A DNA stretch of 56,550 nucleotides from CAYPPG01 sp964412555 (GCA_964412555.1 CAYPPG010000052.1:1-56550); one strand, 5' to 3'; positions 34,139 to 44,009 are shown, counted from the stretch's first letter. The notes: generated by a model from the sequence alone, not told the origin. Made by a program: numbers and translations.

Positions 34139-35698
34139 TTATATTTCAATAAAACCGTCGACGGGATCGTTGTAGCGGATGCGGTACAGATCGGTTCGGC
34201 GGTCGGTCCAGGGGCGAACAGTGCCGTTCAGCCGGTTGCGGCGTGATATTTCGATGTCGATATCGTGGACGACGACGGTTTCGATATTGGGCATGCTTTC
34301 CGAAGCTACTGCGTCGCGTGCGAAGGGGAAATCGGAAGGGGTGAAGATTCCGCATTGGGCGTAGTGCATATCGGCGTTATCGACAAAGGGCATCATGCCG
34401 GAGCATCCGGAGATCGCGACATAAAGCTGATTTTCGATAGCACGTGCTTGAGCGCAGTGCCTTACGCGCAAATAACCATATCGTTCATCTGTGTTAAAGG
34501 GAACGAAAATCACGTTGGCGCCTTTTGCTGCAGCGATGCGGGCCAGTTCAGGAAATTCAATGTCATAACAGACAAGGATGCAGATTTTCCCGTGGTCGGT
34601 ATCAAAGACTTCGACTTTTTTGCCGGGAGAAACTCCCCACCATTTCCGCTCGTTCGGTGTGATGTGTATTTTATGTTGTTTGTTGATGGAGCCATCCCGC
34701 CGGAACAAATAAGAAACATTGTATAAATCGTTCTCTTCAATGGTGAATTGAGTGCCGCCGATAATGTTCACGTTGTATCGGACCGCCAGTTCATTGAACA
34801 GTTCAAGATATTGCGGGGTGAATTCCGCCAATTTGCGGGCCGATTCTGACGGATGGGTTGCTGTGACAAGGCAGAGAAGCTGGGTAGTGAACAATTCAGG
34901 GAAAACGACAAAATCACTTTTATAGTCTGACGCGACATCGACGAAAAATTCACATTGTTTGGCGAAATCATCGAAATCGGTGATTCTGCGCATCATGTAT
35001 TGTACGATACAAAGCCGCGAATGAGAGACGGCTTGGAATCGGCGTTTGACTTCATCGACATAATCCAGATTGGTCCATTCCAGAAAGGTGGCGAATCCAC
35101 AGGAATCGGAATCGGTGGGAAAATAGTTGGGAATGAGACGTTTCAACACGAATCCATTTGCGATCTGAGCGGTGAGGACAGGATCATATATCTTTTTGCT
35201 CATGACGTTTTCAACATATTCGCTTGCCGTCATGGTTTCGGCATGTTTCCGGTAGCCGGGAATGCGGCCACCGATGATGATGCGTTGCAGATTCATCTTA
35301 CGCGCCAGCTCTTTGCGTGCAGTGTACAGGCGGCGGGCGAGTTTGAGTCCACGATATTCGGGATGGACCATGATTTCGATGCCGTACATGGTGTCGCCGT
35401 AGGGATTGTGGTTGCGGATATAGCCGTTATCGGACAAATTTTTCCAATTGTGCCAATCTTCGTAGAGATCGAAATCAACGATGAGACTGCTGGATGAAGC
35501 CACCAGTTCGCCTTCATATTCGACGCAGATTTGGCCTTCGGGAAAGATTTTTATCTGGCTTTCAATTTGGTCTTTCCCCCAAATTTCCATACCGGGAAAG
35601 CACAAATGTTGGAGTTCAATCAACTCGTCATAGTCTTCGATTCTAAGTGAACGCGTTCTGATTTTGGTTTCGAAATCGCGAATATCCACGTCAGGCAT
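34139..35698 (-). CDS. GNAT-carbon-nitrogen hydrolase two-domain protein
   Basis: A 519-residue protein with a GNAT acetyltransferase domain (1-210, with IMVHPEYRGLKLARRLY) and a nitrilase-superfamily amidase domain (230-510). The catalytic triad is Glu268 (VVFPELF), Lys343 (QHKIHITPNE) and Cys377 (ILVCYDIEFPE). The same order occurs in widespread proteins of the YhcX type. It could acetylate and hydrolyse an amide in one pathway. Substrate unknown. Downstream lies the TPR-methyltransferase. Confidence 0.93.
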   Translation of the reverse strand: MPDVDIRDFETKIRTRSLRIEDYDELIELQHLCFPGMEIWGKDQIESQIKIFPEGQICVEYEGELVASSSSLIVDFDLYEDWHNWKNLSDNGYIRNHNPYGDTMYGIEIMVHPEYRGLKLARRLYTARKELARKMNLQRIIIGGRIPGYRKHAETMTASEYVENVMSKKIYDPVLTAQIANGFVLKRLIPNYFPTDSDSCGFATFLEWTNLDYVDEVKRRFQAVSHSRLCIVQYMMRRITDFDDFAKQCEFFVDVASDYKSDFVVFPELFTTQLLCLVTATHPSESARKLAEFTPQYLELFNELAVRYNVNIIGGTQFTIEENDLYNVSYLFRRDGSINKQHKIHITPNERKWWGVSPGKKVEVFDTDHGKICILVCYDIEFPELARIAAAKGANVIFVPFNTDERYGYLRVRHCAQARAIENQLYVAISGCSGMMPFVDNADMHYAQCGIFTPSDFPFARDAVASESMPNIETVVVHDIDIEISRRNRLNGTVRPWTDRRTDLYRIRYNDPVDGFIEI

Positions 35699-35800
35699 GA
35701 ACAGTACCTCTTTGGTTTTTGCTATTCATAACATTGTATCTTGCATCTTAATTATTCAAGTTTTAGCGGAGAAATCGAGGGAGGAGGCTGTAAAACAACA

Positions 35801-35878
35801 AGGGTAGACACAGAGGTCTTCCCCTACGCATGGTAGGGACAATCCATGGTAGGGGCAATCCTGAGTGATTGCCCCTTG
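35801..35878. repeat. Dispersed palindromic repeat, GTAGACAC type, second copy
   Basis: AGGGTAGACACAGAGGTCTT, CCCCTACGCAT and GGGGCAATC...GATTGCCCC (35852-35875, nine-base stem) match the block at 21511-21601. It lies in the gap between the GNAT-nitrilase and DsrE genes. No gene is visible here. Confidence 0.85.
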
Positions 35879-35906
35879 ATAGTGGCATATTAGAATAAGT
35901 GTTCAA

Positions 35907-36350
35907 TCAAAAAGTAATCACTTTCCAGTCACTTTGCAGCCTGCCGGTAAGGGGTTTGCCCATGCCTTTGACTTCGATGCCGAAGGAGCGCAGCGTTTCG
36001 GTTACTCCGTAGGAATCGGCGCAGACGATGCAGGCTTGGACGTTGATCCCATCCTTCATCATGGCATCGACTTTGGCCTGAAGATCTTTATCCGCTGCCA
36101 ACAGGCGTGCAGACGGACCCCAGACGATCAAATTAATTTCATCGAACCAATTGTTTCTTTTCGCGGCGTGTGTGTACATAAAGCACACCCGATGAGCGAC
36201 ATCGGGATCGCCACTGGTCCACACGACGGCCAGTCTGGTTGGTTCTTTGGTCTCCGCCGGTTTGACGAAGGCAGTGGTTGCGGCGGCGGTTAGGATGACG
36301 GTCAGGGCGAAGAGGGAGAGTTTCACAAAAACACGTTTTGATTTGGGCAT
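35907..36350 (-). CDS. Exported DsrE-like family protein
   Basis: 147 residues from ATG 36350. The N-terminus is a signal peptide (KRVFVKLSLFALTVILTAAA). The mature part fits the DsrE/F-like fold: LAVVWTSGDPDVAHRVCFMYTHAAK, INLIVWGPSARLLAAD, DGINVQACIVCADSYGVTETL. Its two neighbouring cysteines (CIVC) may act in sulphur or thiol transfer. It stands alone, so no sulphur pathway is implied by context. Confidence 0.82.
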   Translation of the reverse strand: MPKSKRVFVKLSLFALTVILTAAATTAFVKPAETKEPTRLAVVWTSGDPDVAHRVCFMYTHAAKRNNWFDEINLIVWGPSARLLAADKDLQAKVDAMMKDGINVQACIVCADSYGVTETLRSFGIEVKGMGKPLTGRLQSDWKVITF

Positions 36351-36505
36351 GATAGGGGATTCCTTTCTGGTTTTGTATTGTTCGGACAGCTTGGTTGTTT
36401 TGTTGCTTTGTATCAAGAGAGAAGGTTTTTGTTCAATGTGGGAAGTGTATGCTTTTATGCCCGAAATTTTTGGAACTATTGAATAACTTTCTAGTTGTCA
36501 ACAAT

Positions 36506-36991
36506 TTATTCGTTTGCCTGCTTTAAAACGGCATCTATGACATTCTGACTAATGATAAAACTCTTTTTTCGTAACAATTCAAGGTCGGGTTGAACCATAG
36601 ACAAAAGTCCTCTTTCTTTTGCTTTCAGCAATATACCGATCGTTCCTATTTTCTGAATGCCCAACTGATTTAATTTACGCCGTCCTTTCTTTTCATCCAT
36701 CAAAATCCAATCGGCGTTCATTTCGCGGGCGAGAACAATAGTTTCCGCTTCACCCAAATCTAATTCATCCAATAGAACCTCAACTGCCAAACGATCTTTT
36801 ACTCTTACTGTTTCAATCCAATTTGGGATTGGGACTTTTTGTTTTGCTCTGCCTTTCTTTTGTCCACTCACATAAGTTTCATCATATACTGCTTGAGCAA
36901 TGTAAATTCTTCCAAAAATCTGTTGGAGTAATTGAAATCGCTGAATCGATGACAATCCAATTAGAGGTGTCGTGTTGGAAACAACAATCAT
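36506..36991 (-). CDS. DUF3368 PIN-like toxin
   Basis: A 161-residue DUF3368 protein: VVSNTTPLIGLSSIQRFQLLQQIF at the N-terminus, LGEAETIVLAREMNADWILMDEKKGRRKL with the conserved acidic residues, and IGTIGILLKAKERGLL. DUF3368 is a PIN-superfamily predicted RNase. The first Asp position reads Asn, which also occurs in this family. It follows the UPF0175 antitoxin gene immediately. Confidence 0.9.
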   Translation of the reverse strand: MIVVSNTTPLIGLSSIQRFQLLQQIFGRIYIAQAVYDETYVSGQKKGRAKQKVPIPNWIETVRVKDRLAVEVLLDELDLGEAETIVLAREMNADWILMDEKKGRRKLNQLGIQKIGTIGILLKAKERGLLSMVQPDLELLRKKSFIISQNVIDAVLKQANE

Positions 36992-36992
36992 A

Positions 36993-37265
36993 TCATTTTT
37001 TTATCTCAATACTCGCTACAGCTGCAAATTCTTCATTCAATTCGTCAGGTGAATAATCGATGTAAGCAATACCGCGTGCCCGAAGCAAGTCTAAAAATTC
37101 AATCCGGCTCATCTCAAAAAGATTTGCTGCTTTTCCTGATGAGATTCGACCTTCTGTAAATAGTGATAAAACAAGCCATTCCGTCACACGCTGTTGGATT
37201 TCAGTTTGGTTTAAACCGAATTGAAGCAAATTATTGGGGACTTGAATTTCAAAAGTGGTTTCCAT
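36993..37265 (-). CDS. UPF0175 family antitoxin
   Basis: A 90-residue UPF0175 protein with LFTEGRISSGKAANLFEMSRIEFLDLL, a helix-turn-helix-like segment, then RGIAYIDYSPDELNEE. UPF0175 proteins pair with DUF3368 toxins; the toxin starts one base after its stop. The operon is a complete TA module. Confidence 0.9.
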   Translation of the reverse strand: METTFEIQVPNNLLQFGLNQTEIQQRVTEWLVLSLFTEGRISSGKAANLFEMSRIEFLDLLRARGIAYIDYSPDELNEEFAAVASIEIKK

Positions 37266-37355
37266 TGTCGGTTATTCCATTTTTTTGTTGTGATATTCAT
37301 ATTACATGTAATTCCGTAATCTGCCAACCACGTTTTCACTATAGAAATAATCTAT

Positions 37356-38786
37356 TCACGAACGCACTTCCGTTCCCAATACCCGGAACAAATTGGCGAT
37401 CTGTGAAGCAAAGTGGGTTTTGGCTGAGGCGAGTTGCTGCCGGGCGGAGGCGAGGACGCGTTGGGCATCGACGACGTCCAGGAAACTTGTCAATCCTTGG
37501 CGGTATAATATTTCCGCTTGATGAAAACTGCGTTCACTCGCTTCTACCGCTTTTGCCAGGGAGCGTTGGCGATCGAGTGATGATTCCAGAGCGGCAAGTG
37601 ATTTTTCCACTTCTTCGACGGCGTCCAATAAGGTTTGCCGGTAATCGGCCAGTGCTTCTTCCGCCTGTGCTTTGGCAATATTGAGCCTGGCTCGACGGGC
37701 GCCGCCATCCAACACGAATTGTTGGATGAGAATGCCGATACTGTCGATAAACAACCCGACAGTCGGTTCGCCGCTGATTCCGCTTCCGCCGATGCTGATT
37801 TGTTTCGTCAATTGGAAAACAGGATAAAATTCTGCCTTTGCCACTCCAATTTCCGCCACTGCTCTTTTGAGTTCCGCTTCGGCTTGGCGAACGTCGGGGC
37901 GCAACTTCAATACTTCCAATGGCACCAAATGGGGGATTCTACCTTGATAGGTTGGGATTCCGCTTTCTTCTTGTGTCAACAGATCGTTGTATGCGCCGGG
38001 AAACCGGCCGGCGAGTACGGCGATATTATTACGCGAGTTGATGAGGGATTCTTTCAACGGAGGGATATCCGCCTGCAGCGAAGCTACGGAGGCTTCCGCC
38101 CGTTTCAAGTCGAGTTCCGGCGCCAATCCGGCATCATAGCGGCTTTGTACGATGGATAGTGTTTTTTCCTGCAATGCCACGGATTCTTCCAGCAGGAACA
38201 ACTGCTGTTCGTTTCCTCGCATGCGCAGATATTCACTGGCAATGTTGGCGCTGACAGAGAGGATTGTTCCGCGCAGTTCTGCGTTGGCTCCTTCCAATTC
38301 GGCGAGTGCTGCTTCGATTTCTTTGTCGTTTTGCCCGAAAACATCCAACGGCCATGCGAATGAAAAGGTGCTGAAGATATTCCCGCCGGCCGCGTCGTCA
38401 TCGCTTCGAGTCTCGTCGTGGTAAAACATATCGGCATCCAGCCCAAGATTGGCTTGGATTTCATCCCGGGAATCCACAAGATTCAATCGTTCTTTGGCGA
38501 TGGTCAACCGTGCTACTGCGCTGGAAATACCATAGTTGTTTTTCAGTGCCTCTTCGACTAGTTGGGTGAGAATCGGATCGGAGAATCCTTCCCACCAGTT
38601 CACCGGAAGGGAATCCTTGTTCTTGGTTTGCTCTTTTTGCTGTTCATCAGCGAGTTTGTTGAACACATCTTGCATTACGAAATGATCCGGTGCAGTCACT
38701 TCGGGCTGTCTATAATCCGGACCGACGGCGCAAGCCGCGAGTAGGGATACTATACAGGGTATGACAATCGTTTTCCCCCGGTTCAT
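37356..38786 (-). CDS. TolC/NodT-type outer membrane efflux lipoprotein
   Basis: A 476-residue outer membrane factor with a lipobox (VSLLAACAVGPDYRQP, Cys19) and two repeats of the TolC coiled-coil barrel, including VNWWEGFSDPILTQLVEEAL and LDVVDAQRVLASARQQL. It would form the exit duct of the RND efflux complex. ATG 38786 overlaps the RND gene stop by four bases (ATGA). It is intact, unlike the pump and adaptor upstream. Confidence 0.93.
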   Translation of the reverse strand: MNRGKTIVIPCIVSLLAACAVGPDYRQPEVTAPDHFVMQDVFNKLADEQQKEQTKNKDSLPVNWWEGFSDPILTQLVEEALKNNYGISSAVARLTIAKERLNLVDSRDEIQANLGLDADMFYHDETRSDDDAAGGNIFSTFSFAWPLDVFGQNDKEIEAALAELEGANAELRGTILSVSANIASEYLRMRGNEQQLFLLEESVALQEKTLSIVQSRYDAGLAPELDLKRAEASVASLQADIPPLKESLINSRNNIAVLAGRFPGAYNDLLTQEESGIPTYQGRIPHLVPLEVLKLRPDVRQAEAELKRAVAEIGVAKAEFYPVFQLTKQISIGGSGISGEPTVGLFIDSIGILIQQFVLDGGARRARLNIAKAQAEEALADYRQTLLDAVEEVEKSLAALESSLDRQRSLAKAVEASERSFHQAEILYRQGLTSFLDVVDAQRVLASARQQLASAKTHFASQIANLFRVLGTEVRS

Positions 38787-41700
38787 ACCGTTAACTCCTC
38801 AGCTGTCATTTGACCCTCTTGCTTTGCTTGGTTCAATTCCTCTTCGAGCAGTTTACCGGCATGACTCCTGGGTTTCACGAATGGGGCAATCAGTGAATAA
38901 CTCAAGGGCGCCAAGTACAGAGTAAACAGCGAAGAAAGTCCTAGTCCGCCGAACACCACCCAGCCGATGGCGCTTCGGGCTTCTGCCCCTGGCCCTTCAC
39001 TTAAAATGAGGGGCAAACTCCCCAGTACCGTCGAAAGAACGGTCATTGTAACCGGCCGTAATCGAACCTGGACTCCTTCTATGATTGCATCATGCACATT
39101 CTTTCCTTCATCCCGCATTTGATCCATGAATTCAACAAGCAAAATGGCGTTTTTCGTCATCAATCCCACCAACATAACCAGGCCGATCTGGCTATAGAGA
39201 TTGATACTCTGTCCCGTGGCGATCAGGGCGAAGACTGCCGCTGCCAATCCGAATGGAACCGTAAAAATGACGATCAAGGCGCTTCCGATACTTTCAAACT
39301 GAGCGGCAAGAACAAGAAACACAACCAAAATGGCGATCATGAAAGTGAGAGCGACTTCATAGGAGTTCTCATTCAAGGTTTGTGCCTCTCCTAAAAACAG
39401 GATTCCAATGTCGGGGGGTAACACTTCATTGGCAATCGAGCGTACTTGTTCCATGGCATCTCCCAATGCCGTTCCCGGTGCGAGGCCGATATCGAGTTCG
39501 ATCGCGCGGCGTTGTGCATGGCGGTCTAATTCAGCCGCTACTCCTGCTTCTTTGATTGTCACCAAAGAAGTCAACGGAATAAAATCCCCTTCTTCATTGG
39601 GGATGAAAATATTTAATAGATCGCCCGGATTGTCGGCTGCCCCCTGGATCGAACTCAACATGATTGGCACAGCCTCGTCGGCAATGCTCAAATCGACCAC
39701 ATCGTAGCGGTCCACCATGACTCTCAATGTCTGGGAGATTGCATCGAGGGATACTTTGAGATCGTTGGCTCTTTCGCGGTTGATGCTGAAAGATAATTCC
39801 GGTTGAGAGGTATCGAATTGAATCAGAATGTCCTCGATGAAAGGCACTCGTTCTTTTAATGCCGCAGATAGTTTGTCTGAAGCGGTGGAGATATCCTCAT
39901 AATTGTTTCCGGTCAATGCTATCTCCAAATCCGTGGAAGAACCGCGTATCCCCAAACTGTTTCCTTTGAAAATACGAACCTGCGCTCCGGGTAGTTTGAC
40001 CAATTTTTCATTGATTTCTTTTTCCAGTTGCGCTTGGTTGATTTCACGTTCTTCCCATGGACGAAGTGTTGCAATGGTAAGAGAGCGATTTTTATCAAAA
40101 CTGCCAACAATCGTGTAAATATCGTTCGATAATTCCTTGCTGTTGGTATGGATAAAGGATGGATTCCACCTTTTCGGACTGGCGTCCCGCATAGGTAAGA
40201 GAAGCGCCATCCGGCCCGGTCAACATGATGTACAATACACCCCGGTCTTCCTCTGGGAGAAGTTCCCGATGAATCTCGAAAAAACCATATACTCCTGCCC
40301 CTGCTAGCAGAACTGCGGCAAAGAGTGTCAGAAACGGTCTTCCAAGGCAGGTTCGTAACGTATAAAAATAAATGGAACGCAAGCCTTCTCCCAAGCGGCC
40401 TAATCCATTACGGATGGGCATGATCTTTGAACTCCCAACCGAGAGATTCGGGACGCGGGAAGCGAGCATAGGGCATAGCGAGAGCGCTACCAGTGAGCTG
40501 ATCATCACTGCAAAAGCCAAGACCAATCCGAACTCACGGAATAATTGGCCGGTTTGACTGGGCAGAAAAGCAATGGGAAGAAAGACGGAAACCAGAACAA
40601 CCGTCGTTGCGATCACGGCGAAAAAGACTTGCTCGGTTCCAAGCACGGCTGCCGCCATTTTATCCAGTCCAAGGCTGCGGCGGCGTTGGATGTTCTCGAG
40701 AACGACAATGGCGTCATCCACAATAAGCCCCGTCGCCAATACCAATGCCAGCAGAGTCAATAGATTGATGGAAAAGCCCATGAGCCATATGGCAGCCACT
40801 GTGCCGATAAGGGATACAGGCATGGTTACTGCGGGAATCAAGGTTGTTTTCAATTGCCCCAAAAAGATCGCGATGACAACCAACACGATCATCACCGCAA
40901 TGAAAAGAGTCAATAACACTTCATTGAGAGCGCCTTGGATAAAGACCGCTTTATCGGAAGTCTTAGAACTTGAAAATCTTTGATACGCTTGTTGATTTCC
41001 TTAAGCCGGGAATCGACAGCAGAGGATATGGCAATGGTATTGGAACCGGCCTGGCGGATGATCCCGAGTCCGATGACCACTCGTCCATTCAACAATGAAT
41101 ACGATTCCGCCTCTTCCGGACCAAAAAATACTACCCCGACATCCCGGATGCGAACGGTGTTGCGAATATACAATTCCTCGATTCTCTCGGATTCCAAGAC
41201 CGATGCGTAGGCGCGGAGGATCAATTCCTGATCTTCCGATTCATAACTTCCGGCGGGAACATCGAGCCGTGCATTGCGCAGGGTATTGATCACTTCGCGT
41301 ACGGAAACTCGTAAACCGGCCATTTTGGCGGGATCGAGCAAGACTCTCAACACTCTCCGCTGATCTCCATCCAGGCGAACATCCGCAACTCCCGGAATGG
41401 ACAATATGTTAGGAGCGACATCTTTTTCGACTCGTTTGGCCAGTTCTTCTTTGGAGAGCACATCGCTGATGGCGGCCAGGTGGATGATGGAATCCGCATC
41501 CGCATCCGCTTTGACGATAAAAACATCCTCGACATCTTCCGGTAATTCACGTTGCTTGCGGCTGACGGCTTCACGTACATCATTTGCGGCGTCATTGAGA
41601 TCGATATTGGGCTGGAATTCCACATGAATGCGCATGTAGTTTTCTTCGCTCGAAGCGCGAATACTTTTCACTCCCTGTACCCGAGCGATGGCCCCCTCGA

Positions 41701-41914
41701 TGATACTGGTCACTTCGGTATCCATGGTTTCCGGCGATGCGCCTTCATACGTGGCCCGTACACTGACGATTGGGGTATCGACATTGGGGAGTTCACGAAC
41801 ATCCACCCCCATCAGGCTGGCAATTCCTGCGAGGATGATCAATAGATTCACGACCACGATCAAAACCGGCCGGCGAACTCCCAAAGCCGGGAGGCTATTG
41901 GCATACGGCATCAT
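38783..41914 (-). pseudogene. RND efflux pump gene (AcrB/MexB-like) with two compensating frameshifts
   Basis: Three overlapping frames together encode about 1,043 residues of one RND pump (usual length). Segment 1 (41914-about 40965) has the N-terminal porter domain; segment 2 (about 40965-40135) has TM2-6 with GLIVDDAIVVLENIQRR; segment 3 (about 40135-38783) has the second half with GLMTKNAILLVEFMDQM. The first shift is at CTAAG near 40963 (one base missing), the second near 40135 (one base extra), so the ends share one frame. No other stop or gap is seen, so it is either a sequencing error or a recent lesion. Proton-driven drug efflux is the expected role. Confidence 0.88.
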
Positions 41915-42516
41915 TTTGTATCAACCTCTTCAACATATTCCGGGGAACCGGTGATTCCGGTCGCAACCACTTGGCGGCCCGGTTGCAGGCGTTGCAATCC
42001 TTCCACAACGACCGGTTCATATTCCGATAAATCTCCGTCCACCAATACATTTCCAGCAGTGCGGGCGGAATCCACTTCGCTTTCCGGTACCGCGCCGTCT
42101 TTCACGGCTAATTCATACCGGTTAAGCAGGCTTTTTGCATCTTTCAGTTTGACCTCAGCCAGTTGTACCGCAAGTTTTTCGTCGCGATCATCCAGTTGAA
42201 CCAGCATGGAACCGGCTTTGACTTTATCCCCCGATTTGAAATAAACCGCCATGACTTCTTCCGACACCGCCGGATAAATCCGCACTGATTGCTGGGCGCG
42301 GCCGGTGCCAAGCGCTTCGAAAATCCGGTCGTTGGCTGTGATGACTATTGGAGTTGTTATTACTCTTATGGCTGGTGATTCAGGGACCGGATTTTCTTGA
42401 GTATTTTTGGCTTGCGGTTCTATGAAAGATATGACTTTCTCCCAATTCCAGAAGAGGAAAACAGAAATGATTAAACAGGTAAATATGAAGATACGTCCCA
42501 AAATTTTACTAACCAC
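41911..42516 (-). CDS. HlyD/AcrA-type membrane-fusion adaptor, internally truncated
   Basis: A 201-residue periplasmic adaptor with an N-terminal anchor (ILGRIFIFTCLIISVFLFW), a lipoyl-type half (YPAVSEEVMAVYFKSGDKVKAGSMLVQLDDR) and the start of the helical hairpin (DGAVPESEVDSARTA). It then jumps to the C-terminal GNVLVDGDLSEYEPVVVEGLQRLQPG. Intact adaptors have about 350-400 residues, so about 150 including the second hairpin half and beta-barrel are missing at about 42060. GTG 42516 is the start. It overlaps the RND gene by four bases. Confidence 0.85.
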   Translation of the reverse strand: MVSKILGRIFIFTCLIISVFLFWNWEKVISFIEPQAKNTQENPVPESPAIRVITTPIVITANDRIFEALGTGRAQQSVRIYPAVSEEVMAVYFKSGDKVKAGSMLVQLDDRDEKLAVQLAEVKLKDAKSLLNRYELAVKDGAVPESEVDSARTAGNVLVDGDLSEYEPVVVEGLQRLQPGRQVVATGITGSPEYVEEVDTK

Positions 42517-42642
42517 CTTGATAAATATATTTTTTTGATGTTACCCTTCTATTTTACTCTTTGACTCTGAATTGTCTTTTTTCGGGGGATATTTAAAGTA
42601 ATATTTTCATTTGAGTACTTGAGAAAGATGGGAATTGATCTA

Positions 42643-42661
42643 CTCATAGACCATCTATGAG
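42643..42661. promoter_or_regulatory. Candidate operator upstream of efflux operon
   Basis: CTCATAGA-CCA-TCTATGAG is a perfect inverted repeat of 8-base half-sites, 127 bases upstream of the adaptor GTG. The size is typical of TetR/MarR-type operators, but no regulator gene is next to the operon. Confidence 0.4.
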
Positions 42662-42780
42662 ATGCCCTGGGAACAAAGGCAATAGAAATTGCCGTTGATT
42701 TTTGTTGTCCTGTAACGTGATGTATTGATAAGTCTGTCGAAGGTTCGTTTACAATTGTTCCTTTCTCTTCTCACTTCAGA

Positions 42781-43500
42781 TTATAGGCTATTTCCTTTCC
42801 AAGTGCTTTTCAGAACAACACGCGCTATATGAAATGAATCTTTGAGCGGTTTCCAATGAGAACGTTGATGGGCTTCGTTCGTGTAAATACATTGAACGCC
42901 GATTTCTTCGATCTTTAGATACAATTTCGAGGCAAGAAGTGTCATTTCGGTTTCAATGGCGTAGCGTGGTGAAATCAATAAAGGGAGTAGCAGCTCTATG
43001 GCATGGCGTGAATAGAGCCGGAAGCCACATTGGAAGTCGGATACGTGTATTCCGGTTAAGAGGGAGATGGTTTTCGAACTCAATGTATTTGCCCAACGGC
43101 GGGGAATGGGAACAGGAGCGCTTCTGAAATCCCGTTTTCCGATGATGACATCCGCCTGGGTTTTCTGATACCGCTGCAAAAAATGGGAAATATCTTCAGG
43201 ATTGTGTTGTCCGTCGCTATCCAATGTGATTACTACCTCCCAGTCAGGTTTTTCAAGGAGAAATTGAAATCCTTCCTTCAGAGCAGCACCTTTTCCACGA
43301 TTTTTTTTCCAGCCGAGAATTGTCGAATCGGTTTGTTGCATGTACTCGGAGGTTTGATCTGTGCTGCCGTCATTGACAAGAATAATTCGGTCTGAAAAGA
43401 CACGACACCCTTTGACCACTGGAAGTAGAGAAGAACCACAATTGTAGCAAGGAATGAGTATGGCTGCTGTCGGATAAGACGCCGGTGAATTGTTCTTCAT
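42781..43500 (-). CDS. GT2 family glycosyltransferase
   Basis: 239 residues from ATG 43500. GT2 features: AAILIPCYNCGSSLLPVV at the N-terminus, ILVNDGSTDQT, the DxD site in VVITLDSDGQHNPEDI, and GFRLYSRHAI. It resembles dolichol-phosphate mannose synthase-type or polyprenyl-phosphate glycosyltransferases. The frame extends to 43566 but overlaps a repeat there. The role may be in envelope glycan synthesis. Confidence 0.9.
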   Translation of the reverse strand: MKNNSPASYPTAAILIPCYNCGSSLLPVVKGCRVFSDRIILVNDGSTDQTSEYMQQTDSTILGWKKNRGKGAALKEGFQFLLEKPDWEVVITLDSDGQHNPEDISHFLQRYQKTQADVIIGKRDFRSAPVPIPRRWANTLSSKTISLLTGIHVSDFQCGFRLYSRHAIELLLPLLISPRYAIETEMTLLASKLYLKIEEIGVQCIYTNEAHQRSHWKPLKDSFHIARVVLKSTWKGNSL

Positions 43501-43538
43501 TCGAATCAGGAACCTATTTCCAGTGAAGATAGAAGTGT

Positions 43539-43564
43539 TGGGTTGAATGATAATGAAACCCACC
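43539..43564. repeat. 26-bp dispersed palindromic repeat, copy 2
   Basis: Identical to 22021-22046 over 26 bases. It lies between the GT2 start and the rpoB promoter region. Confidence 0.88.
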
Positions 43565-43595
43565 AATTAATGGCAATTTATGAAATCGTATATGG

Positions 43596-43629
43596 ATAGG
43601 GTGGGATTCGTAACCTCATCCTACCCTAT
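43596..43629. other. Imperfect stem-loop between GT2 and rpoB
   Basis: ATAGGGTGGGAT (43596-43607) and ATCCTACCCTAT (43618-43629) form a 12-base-pair stem with one G-T pair and a ten-base loop. No T run follows. It may be a repeat-derived or regulatory structure. Confidence 0.5.
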
Positions 43630-43696
43630 GGATTCCTATGAAACCGAATTATTTGAATGAAACAAGAAAAAAAATTGGATTTTCAGGAATTTTCTA

Positions 43697-43725
43697 TTGA
43701 CAGTTCTTGCTGTTCATGTTAGAAT
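43697..43725 (+). promoter_or_regulatory. sigma70-type promoter of rpoBC
   Basis: TTGACA (43697-43702), a 17-base spacer and TAGAAT (43720-43725). A leader of about 360 bases separates it from rpoB. It suggests that rpoBC has its own promoter, without rplL next to it. Confidence 0.75.
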
Positions 43726-44009
43726 CACTTGTTTCAGGGTTAAATTGCGCAATAGAAACCGTGGGTCGGGACCTTCCAACATTATTTGACATATGAATAA
43801 AACTATTCAACTTCAGTATCGGGGAGCAACCAAGCGCTCTTCTATATGGAATTTAATCTTCCGTTTGATTCTACACCAATTACACCCAACAATTCAAGGC
43901 TTTTCATTCAGAGACCGCAGATTCAGAGGGCCAATGTGGCATTATTCACGCCGCAGGAGGCCGATGAGTCTAATGAAATAGGCCTTCATTCACTCATATC
44001 AATTCAAAA

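Noticed and set aside
43793..43981. Leader peptide upstream of rpoB
   Set aside because: The frame lacks a ribosome-binding site and has no conserved or regulatory pattern.
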